A stretch of DNA of 64,000 nucleotides from Candidatus Obscuribacter sp. (GCA_016712465.1 JADJQZ010000001.1:1674001-1738000), one strand, 5' to 3'. Positions 45,532 to 57,600 are shown, counted from the stretch's first letter. Translations and numbers: made by a program. The notes: generated by a model not told the origin, from the letters alone.

Positions 45532-45987
45532 ATGTCTGAAGAAAATAACGCAGAAGTGGTTCAGAACCCATCCGAAGAGGGGAAGCGTATTTCAAACTGG
45601 GCTGCTTTTGTTGAGTCCTGCGCCTATGTGGGCAAGGCCTCAAGAGACCCCAGTATTCAGGTGCGCGCCGGGGACAAGCTATCTGCTACCTTGCTCAAAG
45701 GGGCTATCTTCGGAGCCTTTCTTTTCCTGGCCGTACCTTGCTTTGGACCGAAGGAAGGGGCAATCTGGTGCTATCTAATAGCCGACTTGCTCTTCTTCGC
45801 CGCCACCATTCTTTTTGTCGTGAGCCGTTTCGGTGTCTTAAGGGTTATGTCTTTGCGCCATGCCCTGGTTTGCTGGCAGTTGATGATCGGGACCAGTTTG
45901 CTCTCGGTAGCCCTGGCTGTAAACCTGGTTTTCGTTATTGTCATTCTTATAGCCGGTCGCTATATAGCGCAGCTAACGCCGCAGTAG
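45532..45987 (+). CDS. Small membrane protein of unknown function
   Basis: A 151-residue protein with a charged N-terminus of about 50 residues and three or four hydrophobic segments (LLKGAIFGAFLFLAVPCF, YLIADLLFFAATILFVV, MIGTSLLSVALAVNLVFVIV). No family recognised. It lies between TadE-like and TadG-like genes on the same strand and may belong to the same transcript. An SD-like aaggtt precedes the ATG. Confidence 0.68.
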   Translation: MSEENNAEVVQNPSEEGKRISNWAAFVESCAYVGKASRDPSIQVRAGDKLSATLLKGAIFGAFLFLAVPCFGPKEGAIWCYLIADLLFFAATILFVVSRFGVLRVMSLRHALVCWQLMIGTSLLSVALAVNLVFVIVILIAGRYIAQLTPQ

Positions 45988-46153
45988 AAGCCGGTCTGGC
46001 GAGAATAAGTTAATCTCAGAATGCCCCTGGGGTGTAAAAACACCATTGCAATATTGGGGGTTTTGGATTATTGTTAAAAATGTTTCACATACTACTCGGG
46101 GAGCCTCCATTTTGCTCCCCGTGGCATTAGGTGCCTTTGGAGAACTTCCCATC

Positions 46154-48856
46154 ATGAAGAGAACCCACACGGGGAGTACCTTGATCTATGGGTTGGCGGC
46201 CTTTCTGGCTGTTGCCTTGATCTTTGGTTTTATCACCCTTAACTATCAGCAGCTGTTTGGCTACCATAAGCAAGCCCAGAACGCTGTAGACGCCGCCGCT
46301 ATCGCAGTAGCTAAAGACGTGCAGAAAGTCACCATTCTCGACCCGCGCCTGGGGCGCATCGGGGTGGTAGACCAGTACGGCACGGCCGGCTTAGAGCAGC
46401 GACCAATCCTATCTATAAATACTGTATTGGCCACGGCGCGACTGGATGCTCTGGTTGCGCAACAGCTCAATAACACCACCATCATGGCCGCTGCCACACA
46501 AGACCTGCAGAATGCCAAAGCTGCCGCTCGTAACCTGGCAAATGCGGTAAATAACTACATTCGTGGCGGAACAGCCCAGGATGCCGACGGCCGCACCATC
46601 AATGGTGGCAGTCTTCTGGCCGTGGCTGCCAATGCCTACAATGTGAACAATAGACGTTCTTCCAGAGGCTTCAAAGATCTCACAGCCGCCGACTTCACTA
46701 TTGAAGTGGGCGATCTCCGTTCCGCCCTCGGTACGCAGGGGGTCACCAATACGCCCTGCCCCAATCCCGAAGGTATGGACGGCATGGGCGGCAACCAGGC
46801 TTACTTCGCTCGGGTGAACAATGTTCGCTATTACCGGGCTAAAGTTGATATCCCCTCTCCGGCAGGCTCTATCATGCTCTCCAATCTGGCGGAGCAGGTG
46901 CGCCTGGTAGATAAGGGGCTCTTCGAAGGTCTGGCCGCCAACGCCGGCGTCATCCCCTCCGTGATCAAACTTTCCGCCAGAGAGCAGGCGACGGCTGTAG
47001 CTCCCGATAAGAGCGGTACGGTACCCAGCGGTTTTGTCAACTCAGTGGCTTGTGCTCAAATGGGCGGACCGCGGTTGGTAGCCACCTCCGGTGTGCTGCG
47101 CATCGAATTTCCGCAGGGCATGCCTCCTGTAGGCGCCCCTGCTCCCTTCAACAACGCCGTAGTCACCCCCGCCACCATCATGAACGCATCCCAGGTCACC
47201 TCCATCGGGCAGAACGGCAATGCCGCTCCCTGGTCCGGTAATGGTGGCTACTTCACCGCCACCGGCGGTGCCTTCCCCGGCTCCGGTACGATTACACGCT
47301 CCAACTACATGGGGCGCAATGCCGATAACCCCAGTGTCTCTCTCTCCCTTTTCGTATACGACTGGTTGAGAAACGAAGGCATCAAGCCTAACGTTGATTC
47401 TGTGGTTAGAGCCCTGCGCAACCTCGATATGCGCAGTGCCCCTCTCGGTCAAAACGTAGCTATCTTGCCTAGCGGAAGCGGAGTGCCCGGTTCAAGAGAA
47501 ATGATGAATTCCTTCTTGATTCCTCCTGCCTATGCTCAACGTCCGCCCGTCGGCGATCCTAACAATGTATACGGTGCCATCTTCAGATTGGTCGACGCCA
47601 ATCAGGCTATGACTCCGGGGCAAGACGATCGCTCGCTGGTCAACTACAACGCCGGTACCAGCCAGCGTTATGTCGACCAGGCTTATACCTTCAGAATGCA
47701 AGCCAGCGTACCTCAGCAGCTCGCCTGGGCTGCTCAGAGCAGCACGCTTGCCACTGGTATGGATAAGAACGGCAATGCCACTACCGTTGATGGCAATCCT
47801 GTTTCCGATCTCTATGACCTGGAGACGGAGTTGCTTGAAACCAAACGCATCTCCAACGAGACCGATCTGGCTGCCCAGAGAGTCTTGACCAAATACCGCC
47901 CGCTTCTGGCTGCTGCTCAAGACCGCCTGCGCCTGGCGCAAGCGGCCCTGACCCGTGCCCTCCAAAATGCTAACAACGATACGAGTGATCCGCAGGTTGT
48001 GGCTGCTCAGCAAGAAGTTGATGCGGCCCAGGCTCTGGTCAACAAATACCAGGCTGTGGTAGACCGAGCCACCAACGCCGCTAATAACGGCAAAATGGGT
48101 GTGCGTGTTGTCGATACTATTGTCAACAACCTGCTCTCCGTCACCGCCATGGGCACCAAGAAGAACAAGCCGGGCGACTTCATGCTTGCCCGCAGCATTC
48201 CCTTCTTCTCGCCCAAAACCGCCGCCGGTGATGCTGCCATCGAAGGTACAGATCCTGTGCCTACCGGTCAGGTCAGCAATGCTCGCGGTTCCAAAAACTG
48301 GGTCGACAACGGCATGTATATTGTCGGCGGTACCGTTCCGCCCAATATCAACATCGCCATGTCCGACGTCAGCGGTATCTTGCAGCCGGTCTACGCTCAG
48401 AGCGTAGTGCCCTCTTCTCAAACCCGTAACTTCCGTATGATTGTACGCGGCGATTCCACCGCCGGTGATGGCATGATTCTGGTCAGCGTCGCCAACAACG
48501 GTCCCAACGCCACCACCAATCCGCAGTCGATTTTGAGAGGACAGCTCAACTATCAGGCTCTCAACGTTTACACCGAGCCGCCCACCACCACTAATCCTTG
48601 CACGATTAACTGGTCGGTCATGGCTCGTAACAACGCCTATTCCACTCAGGCCGATTGCCGCAAGCCTCCCAAGGCCGGTGACCCGGAGTCGGAAGGAAAC
48701 GTGCTTGATTGCAGCCGCGCCCAGGGACAGACTAACCCCGATGGTTCCGCTAAGGCCTGCGACTCGGAAGTTTCGCAGTGGCAATTTACATCGCCTCTGC
48801 CCAACTGCCCGCCGCCGCCCATTCCGCCAGGCGGACCGCCCGGTGAGTCTCACTAA
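46154..48856 (+). CDS. TadG-like protein with long exported domain
   Basis: 900 residues from the ATG at 46154 (SD ggagaa, eight bases upstream); an upstream in-frame start at 46046 adds 36 residues that look untranslated. MKRTHTGSTLIYGLAAFLAV is a TadG-like N-terminal helix, followed by YHKQAQNAVDAAAIAVAKDV, the standard TadE/G continuation. The remaining 850 residues are a beta-rich exported region of unrecognised fold, with a helical Ala/Gln segment at about 580-650 and a Pro-rich C-terminus (CPPPPIPPGGPPGES). It is last in the Tad cluster and is followed by a terminator. No tadA/B/C motor genes are in the window. Confidence 0.78.
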   Translation: MKRTHTGSTLIYGLAAFLAVALIFGFITLNYQQLFGYHKQAQNAVDAAAIAVAKDVQKVTILDPRLGRIGVVDQYGTAGLEQRPILSINTVLATARLDALVAQQLNNTTIMAAATQDLQNAKAAARNLANAVNNYIRGGTAQDADGRTINGGSLLAVAANAYNVNNRRSSRGFKDLTAADFTIEVGDLRSALGTQGVTNTPCPNPEGMDGMGGNQAYFARVNNVRYYRAKVDIPSPAGSIMLSNLAEQVRLVDKGLFEGLAANAGVIPSVIKLSAREQATAVAPDKSGTVPSGFVNSVACAQMGGPRLVATSGVLRIEFPQGMPPVGAPAPFNNAVVTPATIMNASQVTSIGQNGNAAPWSGNGGYFTATGGAFPGSGTITRSNYMGRNADNPSVSLSLFVYDWLRNEGIKPNVDSVVRALRNLDMRSAPLGQNVAILPSGSGVPGSREMMNSFLIPPAYAQRPPVGDPNNVYGAIFRLVDANQAMTPGQDDRSLVNYNAGTSQRYVDQAYTFRMQASVPQQLAWAAQSSTLATGMDKNGNATTVDGNPVSDLYDLETELLETKRISNETDLAAQRVLTKYRPLLAAAQDRLRLAQAALTRALQNANNDTSDPQVVAAQQEVDAAQALVNKYQAVVDRATNAANNGKMGVRVVDTIVNNLLSVTAMGTKKNKPGDFMLARSIPFFSPKTAAGDAAIEGTDPVPTGQVSNARGSKNWVDNGMYIVGGTVPPNINIAMSDVSGILQPVYAQSVVPSSQTRNFRMIVRGDSTAGDGMILVSVANNGPNATTNPQSILRGQLNYQALNVYTEPPTTTNPCTINWSVMARNNAYSTQADCRKPPKAGDPESEGNVLDCSRAQGQTNPDGSAKACDSEVSQWQFTSPLPNCPPPPIPPGGPPGESH

Positions 48857-48874
48857 TTCAATCTGATACAAAGG

Positions 48875-48905
48875 GAAGGGGGCGTAACTGCCTCCTTCTC
48901 TTTTG
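48875..48905 (+). terminator. Intrinsic terminator after the TadG-like gene
   Basis: Nine-base stem gaagggggc (48875-48883) with gcctccttc (48890-48898), one G-T wobble, loop gtaact, followed by tctttt. Outer bases (acaaa and ttttgt) can extend the pairing. It lies 19 bases after the stop codon. Confidence 0.75.
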
Positions 48906-49036
48906 TATGCACCGGGCATGTTCAGAGAACTCTAAGCGGAAGCAATGCAGTAACGAGATGCCACACCAGGGGAACTCGCAGCAGCGAAACCACGAGCTCT
49001 CAGGTTGCTACAGTTGTTTCGAAGTGCGGAATAACG

Positions 49037-49059
49037 AACGGCAACATGACCAGCGACGG
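49037..49059 (+). pseudogene. Stranded 23-base fragment of an RHS core
   Basis: Exact 23-base copy of 58002-58024 in the RHS gene, encoding NGNMTSDG, the hallmark of RHS repeats. Here the frame meets a stop six codons later (A-A-L-Y-V-stop). The flanks do not resemble the RHS gene. Best read as a remnant of an RHS gene or of recombination at this motif. Confidence 0.55.
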
Positions 49060-49125
49060 TGCCGCTTTGTATGTGTAGGATCCTTCAGGAAGCATTTCTT
49101 ACTTGGCATTTTTTTGAAAACACTG

Positions 49126-49548
49126 TTAACGCTTGCATTGATTTTTAAGAATACTCAAGCGTTTGATTGCGTCTGCGTCATTTACCCGAGTGCTTACTTC
49201 GAGCATTCTTTCAACGCAAGTCTTTTCTGGTAGCGTCTCGAAAATTTCTTTTTCTAAAAGTTGGGCTAGCTGGGTTTCCTTGGTGGCCAACAAAACCTCA
49301 TAGTATTCAAAAGGTCTGCGTAGATAGATATACCTTTTGTCATTCGGCACAAGCTTATTACCGCGCACATATTCCAATTCTTCTGGTACGAGTTTGGCCT
49401 CAGCAACGGCGGTATCATGTGCTTCTTTATATCTTCTTTGAATGACCAGTTTGCTAAATTCTTCGGGCTCAATCAAGCTTGATGGCTCTCCTGCAAACAC
49501 CACCGGTGCTGATACAAGCCAAAGTACTAAAGCTAGTTTTTTTACCAT
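49126..49548 (-). CDS. Small exported protein (140 aa)
   Basis: Signal peptide MVKKLALVLWLVSAPVVFAG (cleavage near VFA/GEP), then about 120 mostly helical residues rich in Glu, Leu and Lys (KEAHDTAVAEAKLVPEELEY). A Cys pair occurs near the C-terminus. Family not recognised. It stands alone in an AT-richer stretch between the Tad cluster and the RHS locus and on the opposite strand. Confidence 0.65.
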   Translation of the reverse strand: MVKKLALVLWLVSAPVVFAGEPSSLIEPEEFSKLVIQRRYKEAHDTAVAEAKLVPEELEYVRGNKLVPNDKRYIYLRRPFEYYEVLLATKETQLAQLLEKEIFETLPEKTCVERMLEVSTRVNDADAIKRLSILKNQCKR

Positions 49549-50168
49549 TGCATCCTACTTGGTCAACTCGACAAGGACAGCATAACCTCCTTCCAGGCTT
49601 AAGTTGCAAGCATCTACATCAGCGACTACACAAGTCCCAAAACCTAGACAGACAACGCGTCGTGAGGGTTCCTGTACAAAGCATAACGACTTCACTATTT
49701 TCAGTGCTCGCGAGAGAATATCCATTCTCTAATTCTTGTCAGAATTACCTCAAGAATATTGTGAGACTTTATGTCGGGCGAATACCACACTCGGACACAC
49801 TTCTGAGTACTCAAATCGCCCTCTTAAGTATTTATAATTACCCACGATGCATATAGACAAGCATATTGCCCTGCGAGTATTCTGACCGAAGTTAGTGACT
49901 GCTATCGGAACAGCGCCTCCTCACGACCAATCCACCTGACTCTGTGCATTGATCTGTTTTCGCTTGCCCTTTAGTAGAACTCTGCAAGGAATCCTGGAAG
50001 CAAGAGACAAGTTTGTGCTTACGTCCGGCTCTTCCTGCCGTTCTAAGAAATGAACTTCCTGGTGGTGGTTGATATTTGTTAGGTGTTTGGCTGTAACAGC
50101 CCTGCACCTAGCTTTTTACATCTGTTTCACCTGGCCCTGCCAGGTTGGCTTCGCTCGTCTTTCTGAGA
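49549..50168. other. Gene-poor intergenic region upstream of the lectin-like/RHS genes
   Basis: About 620 bases without a supportable gene. The plus-strand open frame at 49479-49856 has no ribosome site, no plausible composition and overlaps the exported-protein gene. The region presumably contains the promoter of the gene at 50169. No strong repeats or hairpins were noticed. Confidence 0.5.
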
Positions 50169-51557
50169 ATGAGGTTCTCTGTCGTGCCCAACGGAAAACT
50201 CTCCCTCCGCATTTTCTCCAGCCCTTTAAGCTGGAAATTAGCCCGCCTCACCTGGGTCCTGGGAACCTTCCTGTCAGCATGCGCCGCAGCCCAGGCTACC
50301 AACCCGCCTGTTATCACTCCGGCTACCGGCGTGTACTCGACCTATCAGTCGACAGCCACTATCACCGCTGAGCCTGGAGCCACCATCCTCTATTCCGTGG
50401 ATGGAAGCGCGCCAAGCCTCACCTACACCGGCCCAGTCACTCTGACAAATCCCATGACCATTAAGGCCATTGCTAACCTATCAGGCGTTGACTCCACAGT
50501 CACTACCGCCAACATACAAAGCGATCTCAATTCCCTGCCGGTACCGCGCAATGGGCTTTCACTCTGGCTCAAAAGCGACTTCGGACTGGTTCTCAGTGGA
50601 ACTCGCGTCAGCCGGTGGAGTGATCTTTCCGGTTCAGCAAATGCTAACGATGCTGTTCAAAACACGAATGCCAATCGCCCCATTCTCCTCAGTAGCGCTA
50701 TAAACGAGTACCCTGCTGTCAACTTCAACGGCACCTCTCACTTCTTAAATCTCACATCGGGTCTCACCGACCTGACTTCGGGATTCGCCTGCTTCGCCGT
50801 CTTCAAGCCCATCGGCACTACTGCCGGTACCATGTTCGCCACAGGCAATACCGGACCAAGCGATCTTGTGAGCCTGGCAATTGACAACACCCAGGCTCAT
50901 TTCAATGCCTTCAGTGGCACTACCGCAAGCTCTGTGACCACAAGTGCCGGTGCGCTTAGCCTCAATGATTTTCAGAGTCTTGATGCTGTTCATAACGGGG
51001 TTGGCTCTGCCGGCATAACCGTAAATAGCACGCCTTCTGCCACCGGCACTGTGCAGAATCTACTCAACACTGCCAGAGCCCTGAACTATATCGGCACCAG
51101 CAGCACTTCTTCCGGTTTCTGGCGAGGGCATCTGGCTGAGCTTTTAGTTTACTCAAGGACGGTAACGCCCTCGGAGCAAGCGGCAATAGAAGCATATCTT
51201 TCTTCCCGCTATCAGCTCCTCACTGCCGCAAGCACTCCAAAGCCAATTTTCAGTGTCGGTACCGGCACACTCTCCGAACCTACTGCGGTGGCCATAGCCT
51301 CTGTTGGTGGGGCAGAAGTTTATTTTTCGCTCGATGGAACCAACCCCAGTCCCTCTACGAGCCCTCTCTACCAGGGTCCAATAAACATTTCTTTCAGTCA
51401 GACATTGAAAGCAATCGCTGTAGTAAACGGAGTTCGCAGTGCCGTCACCACCGCCATCTACAACCTCGATTCTACAAAGTGGCCCGCCGCAACTCCGGCC
51501 GCCTCACCTCCATTGCAACTGAACTTGCAGCTTCCGACCACAGCTATTCCGAAGTAG
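50169..51557 (+). CDS. Exported lectin-like protein with two chitobiase/FN3-like domains
   Basis: 462 residues from ATG 50169; the frame opens earlier at 50145. Signal peptide with ACAAAQA/TN at about residue 43. Two copies of a CHB_HEX_C-like module: ATILYSVDGSAPS...YTGP near residue 70-100, and AEVYFSLDGTNPSPSTSPLY near 400. Between them is a concanavalin/LamG-like domain (LSLWLKSDFGLVLSG, RWSDLSGSANANDAV, WRGHLAELLVYSRTVTPSEQ) typical of sugar- or surface-binding modules. It ends 66 bases before the RHS gene and may be co-transcribed; a role in surface attachment is inferred. Confidence 0.75.
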   Translation: MRFSVVPNGKLSLRIFSSPLSWKLARLTWVLGTFLSACAAAQATNPPVITPATGVYSTYQSTATITAEPGATILYSVDGSAPSLTYTGPVTLTNPMTIKAIANLSGVDSTVTTANIQSDLNSLPVPRNGLSLWLKSDFGLVLSGTRVSRWSDLSGSANANDAVQNTNANRPILLSSAINEYPAVNFNGTSHFLNLTSGLTDLTSGFACFAVFKPIGTTAGTMFATGNTGPSDLVSLAIDNTQAHFNAFSGTTASSVTTSAGALSLNDFQSLDAVHNGVGSAGITVNSTPSATGTVQNLLNTARALNYIGTSSTSSGFWRGHLAELLVYSRTVTPSEQAAIEAYLSSRYQLLTAASTPKPIFSVGTGTLSEPTAVAIASVGGAEVYFSLDGTNPSPSTSPLYQGPINISFSQTLKAIAVVNGVRSAVTTAIYNLDSTKWPAATPAASPPLQLNLQLPTTAIPK

Positions 51558-51623
51558 ACCACCCAGTGTAGACCCTCAGACCGCCATTACAAAAGCCTTC
51601 ATCATCCCGAGACGGAACTGTTC

Positions 51624-54600
51624 ATGAATCCAAGACGTACTGCCAAATCAGCCTCTCTTCGCGGTCAAAGCACTCTACGGAAGCGGTGGTTCAGAGCATT
51701 CTCAGCCGCCTTGCTGTCTACTATCACTGTGCTGGCGCCTCTACCCCTTCCGGCGCTGGCCGGCACCATGGCAGTTGATAGAGTTGATGAAGAGCGTATT
51801 GTCGACGAGGTCCTACCGGCTGACGCTAAACCGGTTCACGGCGTGAAGACCGGACCCAAGAAAGTAAAACTCATCAAGCAAGATCTCAAGTTCTCTGCTT
51901 CTCCAACCGATGCTGAAATAGAGCGTGCTCGTGTCTTCCTTGAGCCTCTAACCCCAATGTCCAGTTCAGCCGTAAAGGGCGAGAACCTGGCCTTAGCGGA
52001 AGCAATCAAGAAATTCAAAGCCAAGAACGATTTTGAGGACCTTTCCGCTCTCACAGAGTTTGTCTCGAAGTTTCCAAAGTCTCGCTGGACGGCTTCTCTA
52101 AACAGCAACATCGCGGACCTTCTTTATCAGACCGGCTTTCTATCAGATGCGATGGAGCGCTGGCAGGCAAGCTTTGAGCAATCGAAAAATGAACGCGGAA
52201 AATTGCAGCAAGCCGTAGCAAATCATTCCATTGCCAATTTAATCAAAGCAAACGGCAGAGTAGGGCGCATGGCTGAGCTTGAAAAGTTTTTGGCAGCCAT
52301 TAAGAACAGACCCATCTGGGGTTCTGACGAGCAGAAGATAAACGATGCCAGGCAAGGTCTCGGCGGCATGAAGACAGCACCTGGACTTGCTTTCAAGTGT
52401 GGACCCTACGCCGTTTTCAATGTCTTGAATGCCCTCAAACCCGGCAGTGGACTTCCCTCTGAAATTGAGAAGACCCGGTCAACCAGGCAAGGTACCAATC
52501 TAGCCATGGTGAAAGAGCTGGCGGAAAAGTCCGGGCTCAAGCTTCAGGCTGCAAAAAGAGCACCCGGCTCGGCTATTGTGACACCTTCTGTGGTGCACTG
52601 GAGACTCGATCACTTTGGTGCACTTGTATCTGCTAAGAACGGTCACTACGTGCTCAAAGACCCTACTTTTGATAATGCGTCTTACCTATCAATTTCTCAG
52701 AAAGCTATAGATTCCCAGAGTGACGGCTATTTCCTCATCCCGGCCACCGAGAAGCTGCCTACCGGCTGGACTGCTGTCAGCGACGAAGAAGCAAAGAATG
52801 TATGGGGTAAGGGAGAGTCTTCTAAGGTCGACCCCAATGCCAAAACCGTAGCCACGGAGAAAACTTGCATAAGCTCTATTGAGTGCGGCTGTAAGGGTAT
52901 GGCCGCAGCTTCTGCCTTCACAGTGGCTGCTACTCTCAATATTGCAGACATCCCGCTCAGCTATCAACCACCAGTGGGACCTGGCATGGATTTCAGGTTT
53001 AACTACAACCACCTTGAGGCGAATCAGCCGAGCACCTACACTTTTAGCAATGCCGGACAGAACTGGACTTTCAACTGGCTTTCCTACCTGACTGTCGACC
53101 CCATAAGCTCGGTAGCTTTAGTCCGCGTAGTCGGTGGCGGCAGTGAGCAGTACACACCAGATGTGGTTTCTGGGCTATATCCTCCGGCACTGGAATCGCA
53201 AGCCCAGCTTGTAGCTATGGGTGGCGGTGTCTATGAAAGACGCTTGCCGGATGGCTCGGTTGAGACTTTCAACCAGGCTGACAGCAGCTCGCCGCCGCGC
53301 ATTTTCATGACAGAGATGAAAGATCCGCAGGGCTTGACCTGCCAGATCCAGTACGATTCCAATTTCAGAATCGTCTCTATCACTGATGCCATCGGCCAGG
53401 TTTCGACCGTCTCTTATCTCTCCAACACGCCGGGCAATCCCGGCTTCTACAAAATTTCCGGAGTGACCGACCCATTCGGACGCAGTTGCTCTCTTGCTTA
53501 TGACCCAAGCGCGACCAATCTGCTTTCGATCACGGATGTGATCAACTTGAAGTCGCAATTTGCCTATGACAACACATCCAGCTTCATCACGCAGCTGAAT
53601 TCGCCTTATGGAACGACAAGTTTTTATCAATACGTTCCAGGCGTGGTGGGCGGTATACCAGCACAGGGTCTGCGTTGTACCTTTCCAGACGGCACCTCGT
53701 CTGTTATCGAGAACTGGCTCAACGAAGCAAAGACCACATACTTCTGGGATAGGCACGCTACCCAGCTCTATCCCGCCGATCCGGCAAACAAGATTTACAC
53801 GCACTGCGAACAGACTAAGTTCACTTTCAATCTCCAGACCGGTTTTGAAGGACCGGTGAAGCAGTGGGAGATTCATCCTCTGGAAAGCCAGAGCCCTATC
53901 TATTTCACCTATCCAAGCCCTTACGGTCCAAACTTCCAGGGCAACAGCAACAGGCCCTTGAGCATCACCAGGAGCCTCGGCAACCCGACGGTTGTAGCCA
54001 CTGTCGGCGGCACCATAACAGCAGGAGACATCGTCTACCTTGGCGTCGAGAGCCAATACGTGGGCGCCTACACCGTTCAAAGCGGCGACACCACCACATC
54101 GATAGCTGCCAGCCTGGCTGGCATAGTTAATACCAATGCTACCCTGCAAGGGATAGGAGTAGTGGCTACGGCCATTGGGCCGACTGTGGCACTGCATTCA
54201 GATCAAAGCGGTGTCTTCAGCTACGTGGCCGGGGTATCAGCAGGGGCGACTGAAACCTGCAAGGTGCTCTCACCTAGCCGGCAGAGTGCCAAGGCGACCA
54301 TGAGCGGACCTCTGACCAACGGCGATGTGCTCTATCTGTATGTCGCCACGCCATACCCGCAAAGCGGCTCGGGGCAGAGGTATTTTCACACGGTCGCCGC
54401 TGGTGACACCTACAATTCCATTCTCAACGATTTTGCCACGCAGCTGAACGCAGACCCGGTTGTTCAGGCTTTTAACGCCTCAGCAAGCGTCTCTGGCGAC
54501 GATATCAATCTTGTTTCTTACAATCCAAACAACCAGCTCTGGCAGGTTGGCACATGGACCGGCACTTTCACAACAGTCTTTGGTCTCTCAAATGTCAGAA

Positions 54601-57600
54601 CGAGCGGCTCACAAGTCACTGAGTACCAGCGCAATGCCATTGGGAACCCCACTCAGATGCTCGACCCCCTGGGCAGGAAGTTCAGCTATTCATATGCGGC
54701 GAATAATATCGACCTGTTGGAAGCCAGAGAGATTCAGGGTAGCGACAATTATCTTCTGGGGCACTGGGAATACAATGGCTTCCACCAGCCCACCGTCTAC
54801 ATCGACGGCTCCGGGCGGCAGACACATTACACATACAACAGCCTGCAGCAACCTTTGACGATCACAGACGCGAATGGCAATGTCACTGCCATGACCTACA
54901 CCGGCACGTCGTCAGCCACAATCGGTGGAACGGTGACTGCCGGTGATGTGCTCACCCTGACCGCATTTGATGCCGGTCTGGCTGGTGGTCAAAAGTCTGT
55001 CAACTACACAGTTCTTGGAACCGACACCCTCACTTCAATAGCCGCCGGTCTTACAGCCGCTGTGAATGGCGACAGCGCTCTTGCGGCAGTGGGCGTGACG
55101 GCCACATCGGCCGGAGCCGTGATTACCCTGAAGTCGACCTCGGTCAATGTGACAACTTACGGGCAGAGCACCAGTGGGGGTTCTACGGCAACCATTGCCC
55201 TGGGGGCAAATACCTACGGCTTCTTGACCAAGATTGACGGTCCCATGCCCGGCAATCGAGATGTCACGACCATGACCTATGATGGATTCGGACGACTTCG
55301 CTCAACCAGGTCTTCTACGGGCTACAGACTGGTTTTTAGCTATGATGCCATGAACCGGCAGACCAGAACGACATATCCCGACGGGACCTTCGACCAGACA
55401 ATTTGGGACAGGCTTGACCCGGTTCTTCAGAAAGACCGCATCGGCAGAACCACCCAGAGCGCCTTCGATTCAATGGACCAAAAGGTCTTAGAGGTTGACC
55501 CCCTGGGCAGGAAGACCCAGTACAAATGGTGCACATGCGGCTCCCTGGCTGAACTTACAGACGGCAACGGCAACAAAACCAAGTGGCATCACGACATTCA
55601 AGGGAGGCTGACGAGCAAGGTTTACGCCGACAACAGCACGGTAAATTACAGCTACGAGCCCTTTGCTGGCTGGTTGCGATCTAGAACCGACGCCCTCTCT
55701 CAAACTACCCGCTATTATTTCAACCCCGACAACACTCCTCTTAAAGTCGGCTATGCCAACCCCGTGCATCCCACCGGGGGCGTCACTTACGCCTGGGATC
55801 TTAACTTTAAGAGACTAACCGGTATAAACAAAAGTGACTGGGGCGCCTATTCTTATACCTACAACCCCTATATCACAAACGCTTACGGCACTCCCACCAC
55901 TGGTGGTGGCATGCTGCAACTGGTTCACAATGACGTGATTCCAAACTCTGATATTACCTATCTTTACGATGCCCTGGGCAGAACCGTGAACCGGTCGATT
56001 AACGGCGCCGCCAATTCAATCACCTGGGCTTACGATCCCATGAGCAGGGTGACTTCTGAAGTCAACGCCCTGGGTACTTTTAATTACAAATATGTGGACG
56101 ACAATGCCGGGGTTTCCAAAGGAGTCACCAGGCTGGCTTCGATAAACTACCCCAATGGGCAAGTGACCAATTTCGACTGGTACCCCACTGATGAAGACGA
56201 GCGCTTGCAGCAGATCAGAAACCTGGGACCAAGCGGCAACACCATTTCTCAGTTCGGCTACCGCTATGACCCTGCCGATCAAATAAAGCAGTGGCAACAG
56301 ATTCAAAACAACAGCAGCCTCTGCTACAGCCTCGGCTATGACCAGGCTGGTCAATTGACCAAAGCGCAAGCAAGCAGCGGCAATCCCAACCCCAATTACC
56401 TCAAGCAGTGGTACTACGGTTACGACCCCGGCGCCAATAGAACGGCGGTTCAAACAAATACGGTCACCAGAGCCAGGCTCGGGGGCACAATCACTGCCGG
56501 GGATACCTTGACGATTACGGTTTCAGACTCGGCACTTTCCGGTGGGCAACAGGTTGTCAACTACGTTGTACAGGCTGGCGACACCCTGGCAGCAGCCGCC
56601 GCCGGGCTTGCTGCGGCTATCACAGCTACCCCGGCGCTGCAGGCAATCGGGGTAAACGCCGCCGCCAACAGCCAAATAGTCAACATTAAGTCGGCTTCTC
56701 CAAACATTACAACCTACCAACAGTCGACCAGTGGAGGCGCCACAGAGACCATCGCCCTTGGCGTTACCGATAACTTCGTAGAAAACGCGGTCATCGGCGG
56801 CACCAAGCGAACCGGTGACGTGCTCACCATTACATTCAGAGACCAGGCTCTGGCTGGTGGGCTAAAGGCGGTTCCGTATACGGTGCTTGCTGCCGACAAC
56901 CTGGAGGCAATCACTGCCGGGCTCACCGCGGCTATTAATGCCGACACGAGCCTCAGTGCCATTGGCGTCAGTGCCACGTCAGTAGGCACTGCGATGACGA
57001 TAAAGTCGAACTCTCAAAACGCCACAACGTACTCGCAGTCAAAGAGTAACGGCGCCACTGAGACGATAACGCTCTCGATAAATCAGAACGGCCCACAGAC
57101 TGCCGCCATTTCAGGCTCCGTCACAGCCGGAGACGTAATAACCCTGACCGCCTATGATTCCGGTTTGACCGGCGGGCTCCAGGCAGTAGCATACACCGTG
57201 CAATCCGGCGACACGCCAGTGAGCATAGCTGCGGCTCTGGCTTCGGCAATTAACGCCAATGCCAACTTGCAAGCAGTTGCCGTCAGCGCCACTGCCTCAG
57301 GGCAGGTCATCACTCTCAACTCCAATTCTCTCAACGAAACCACTTACAGAGCCTCTACCAATAGCAGTGCCACAGAAGTAGTCGCCCTCAATATTCCGCC
57401 AAATGGAGTGCAGACTGCAGCAGTTGGTGGCACGATAACGGCAGGAGACATCCTGACCGTTACCGTCTTTGACGCAGGACTTTCCGGCGGCTCCAAAGCC
57501 AACACGTATACTGTGCAGCCTGGCGACACGCTCTCATCTGTTGCCACAGGAATTGCAGCAATGATTAATGCCGACAGCAGTTTGACCGGCATTGGAGTTT

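Noticed and set aside
49479..49856. Plus-strand open frame of 125 codons
   Set aside because: No ribosome site, no recognisable composition or motif, and it overlaps the exported-protein gene on the other strand.
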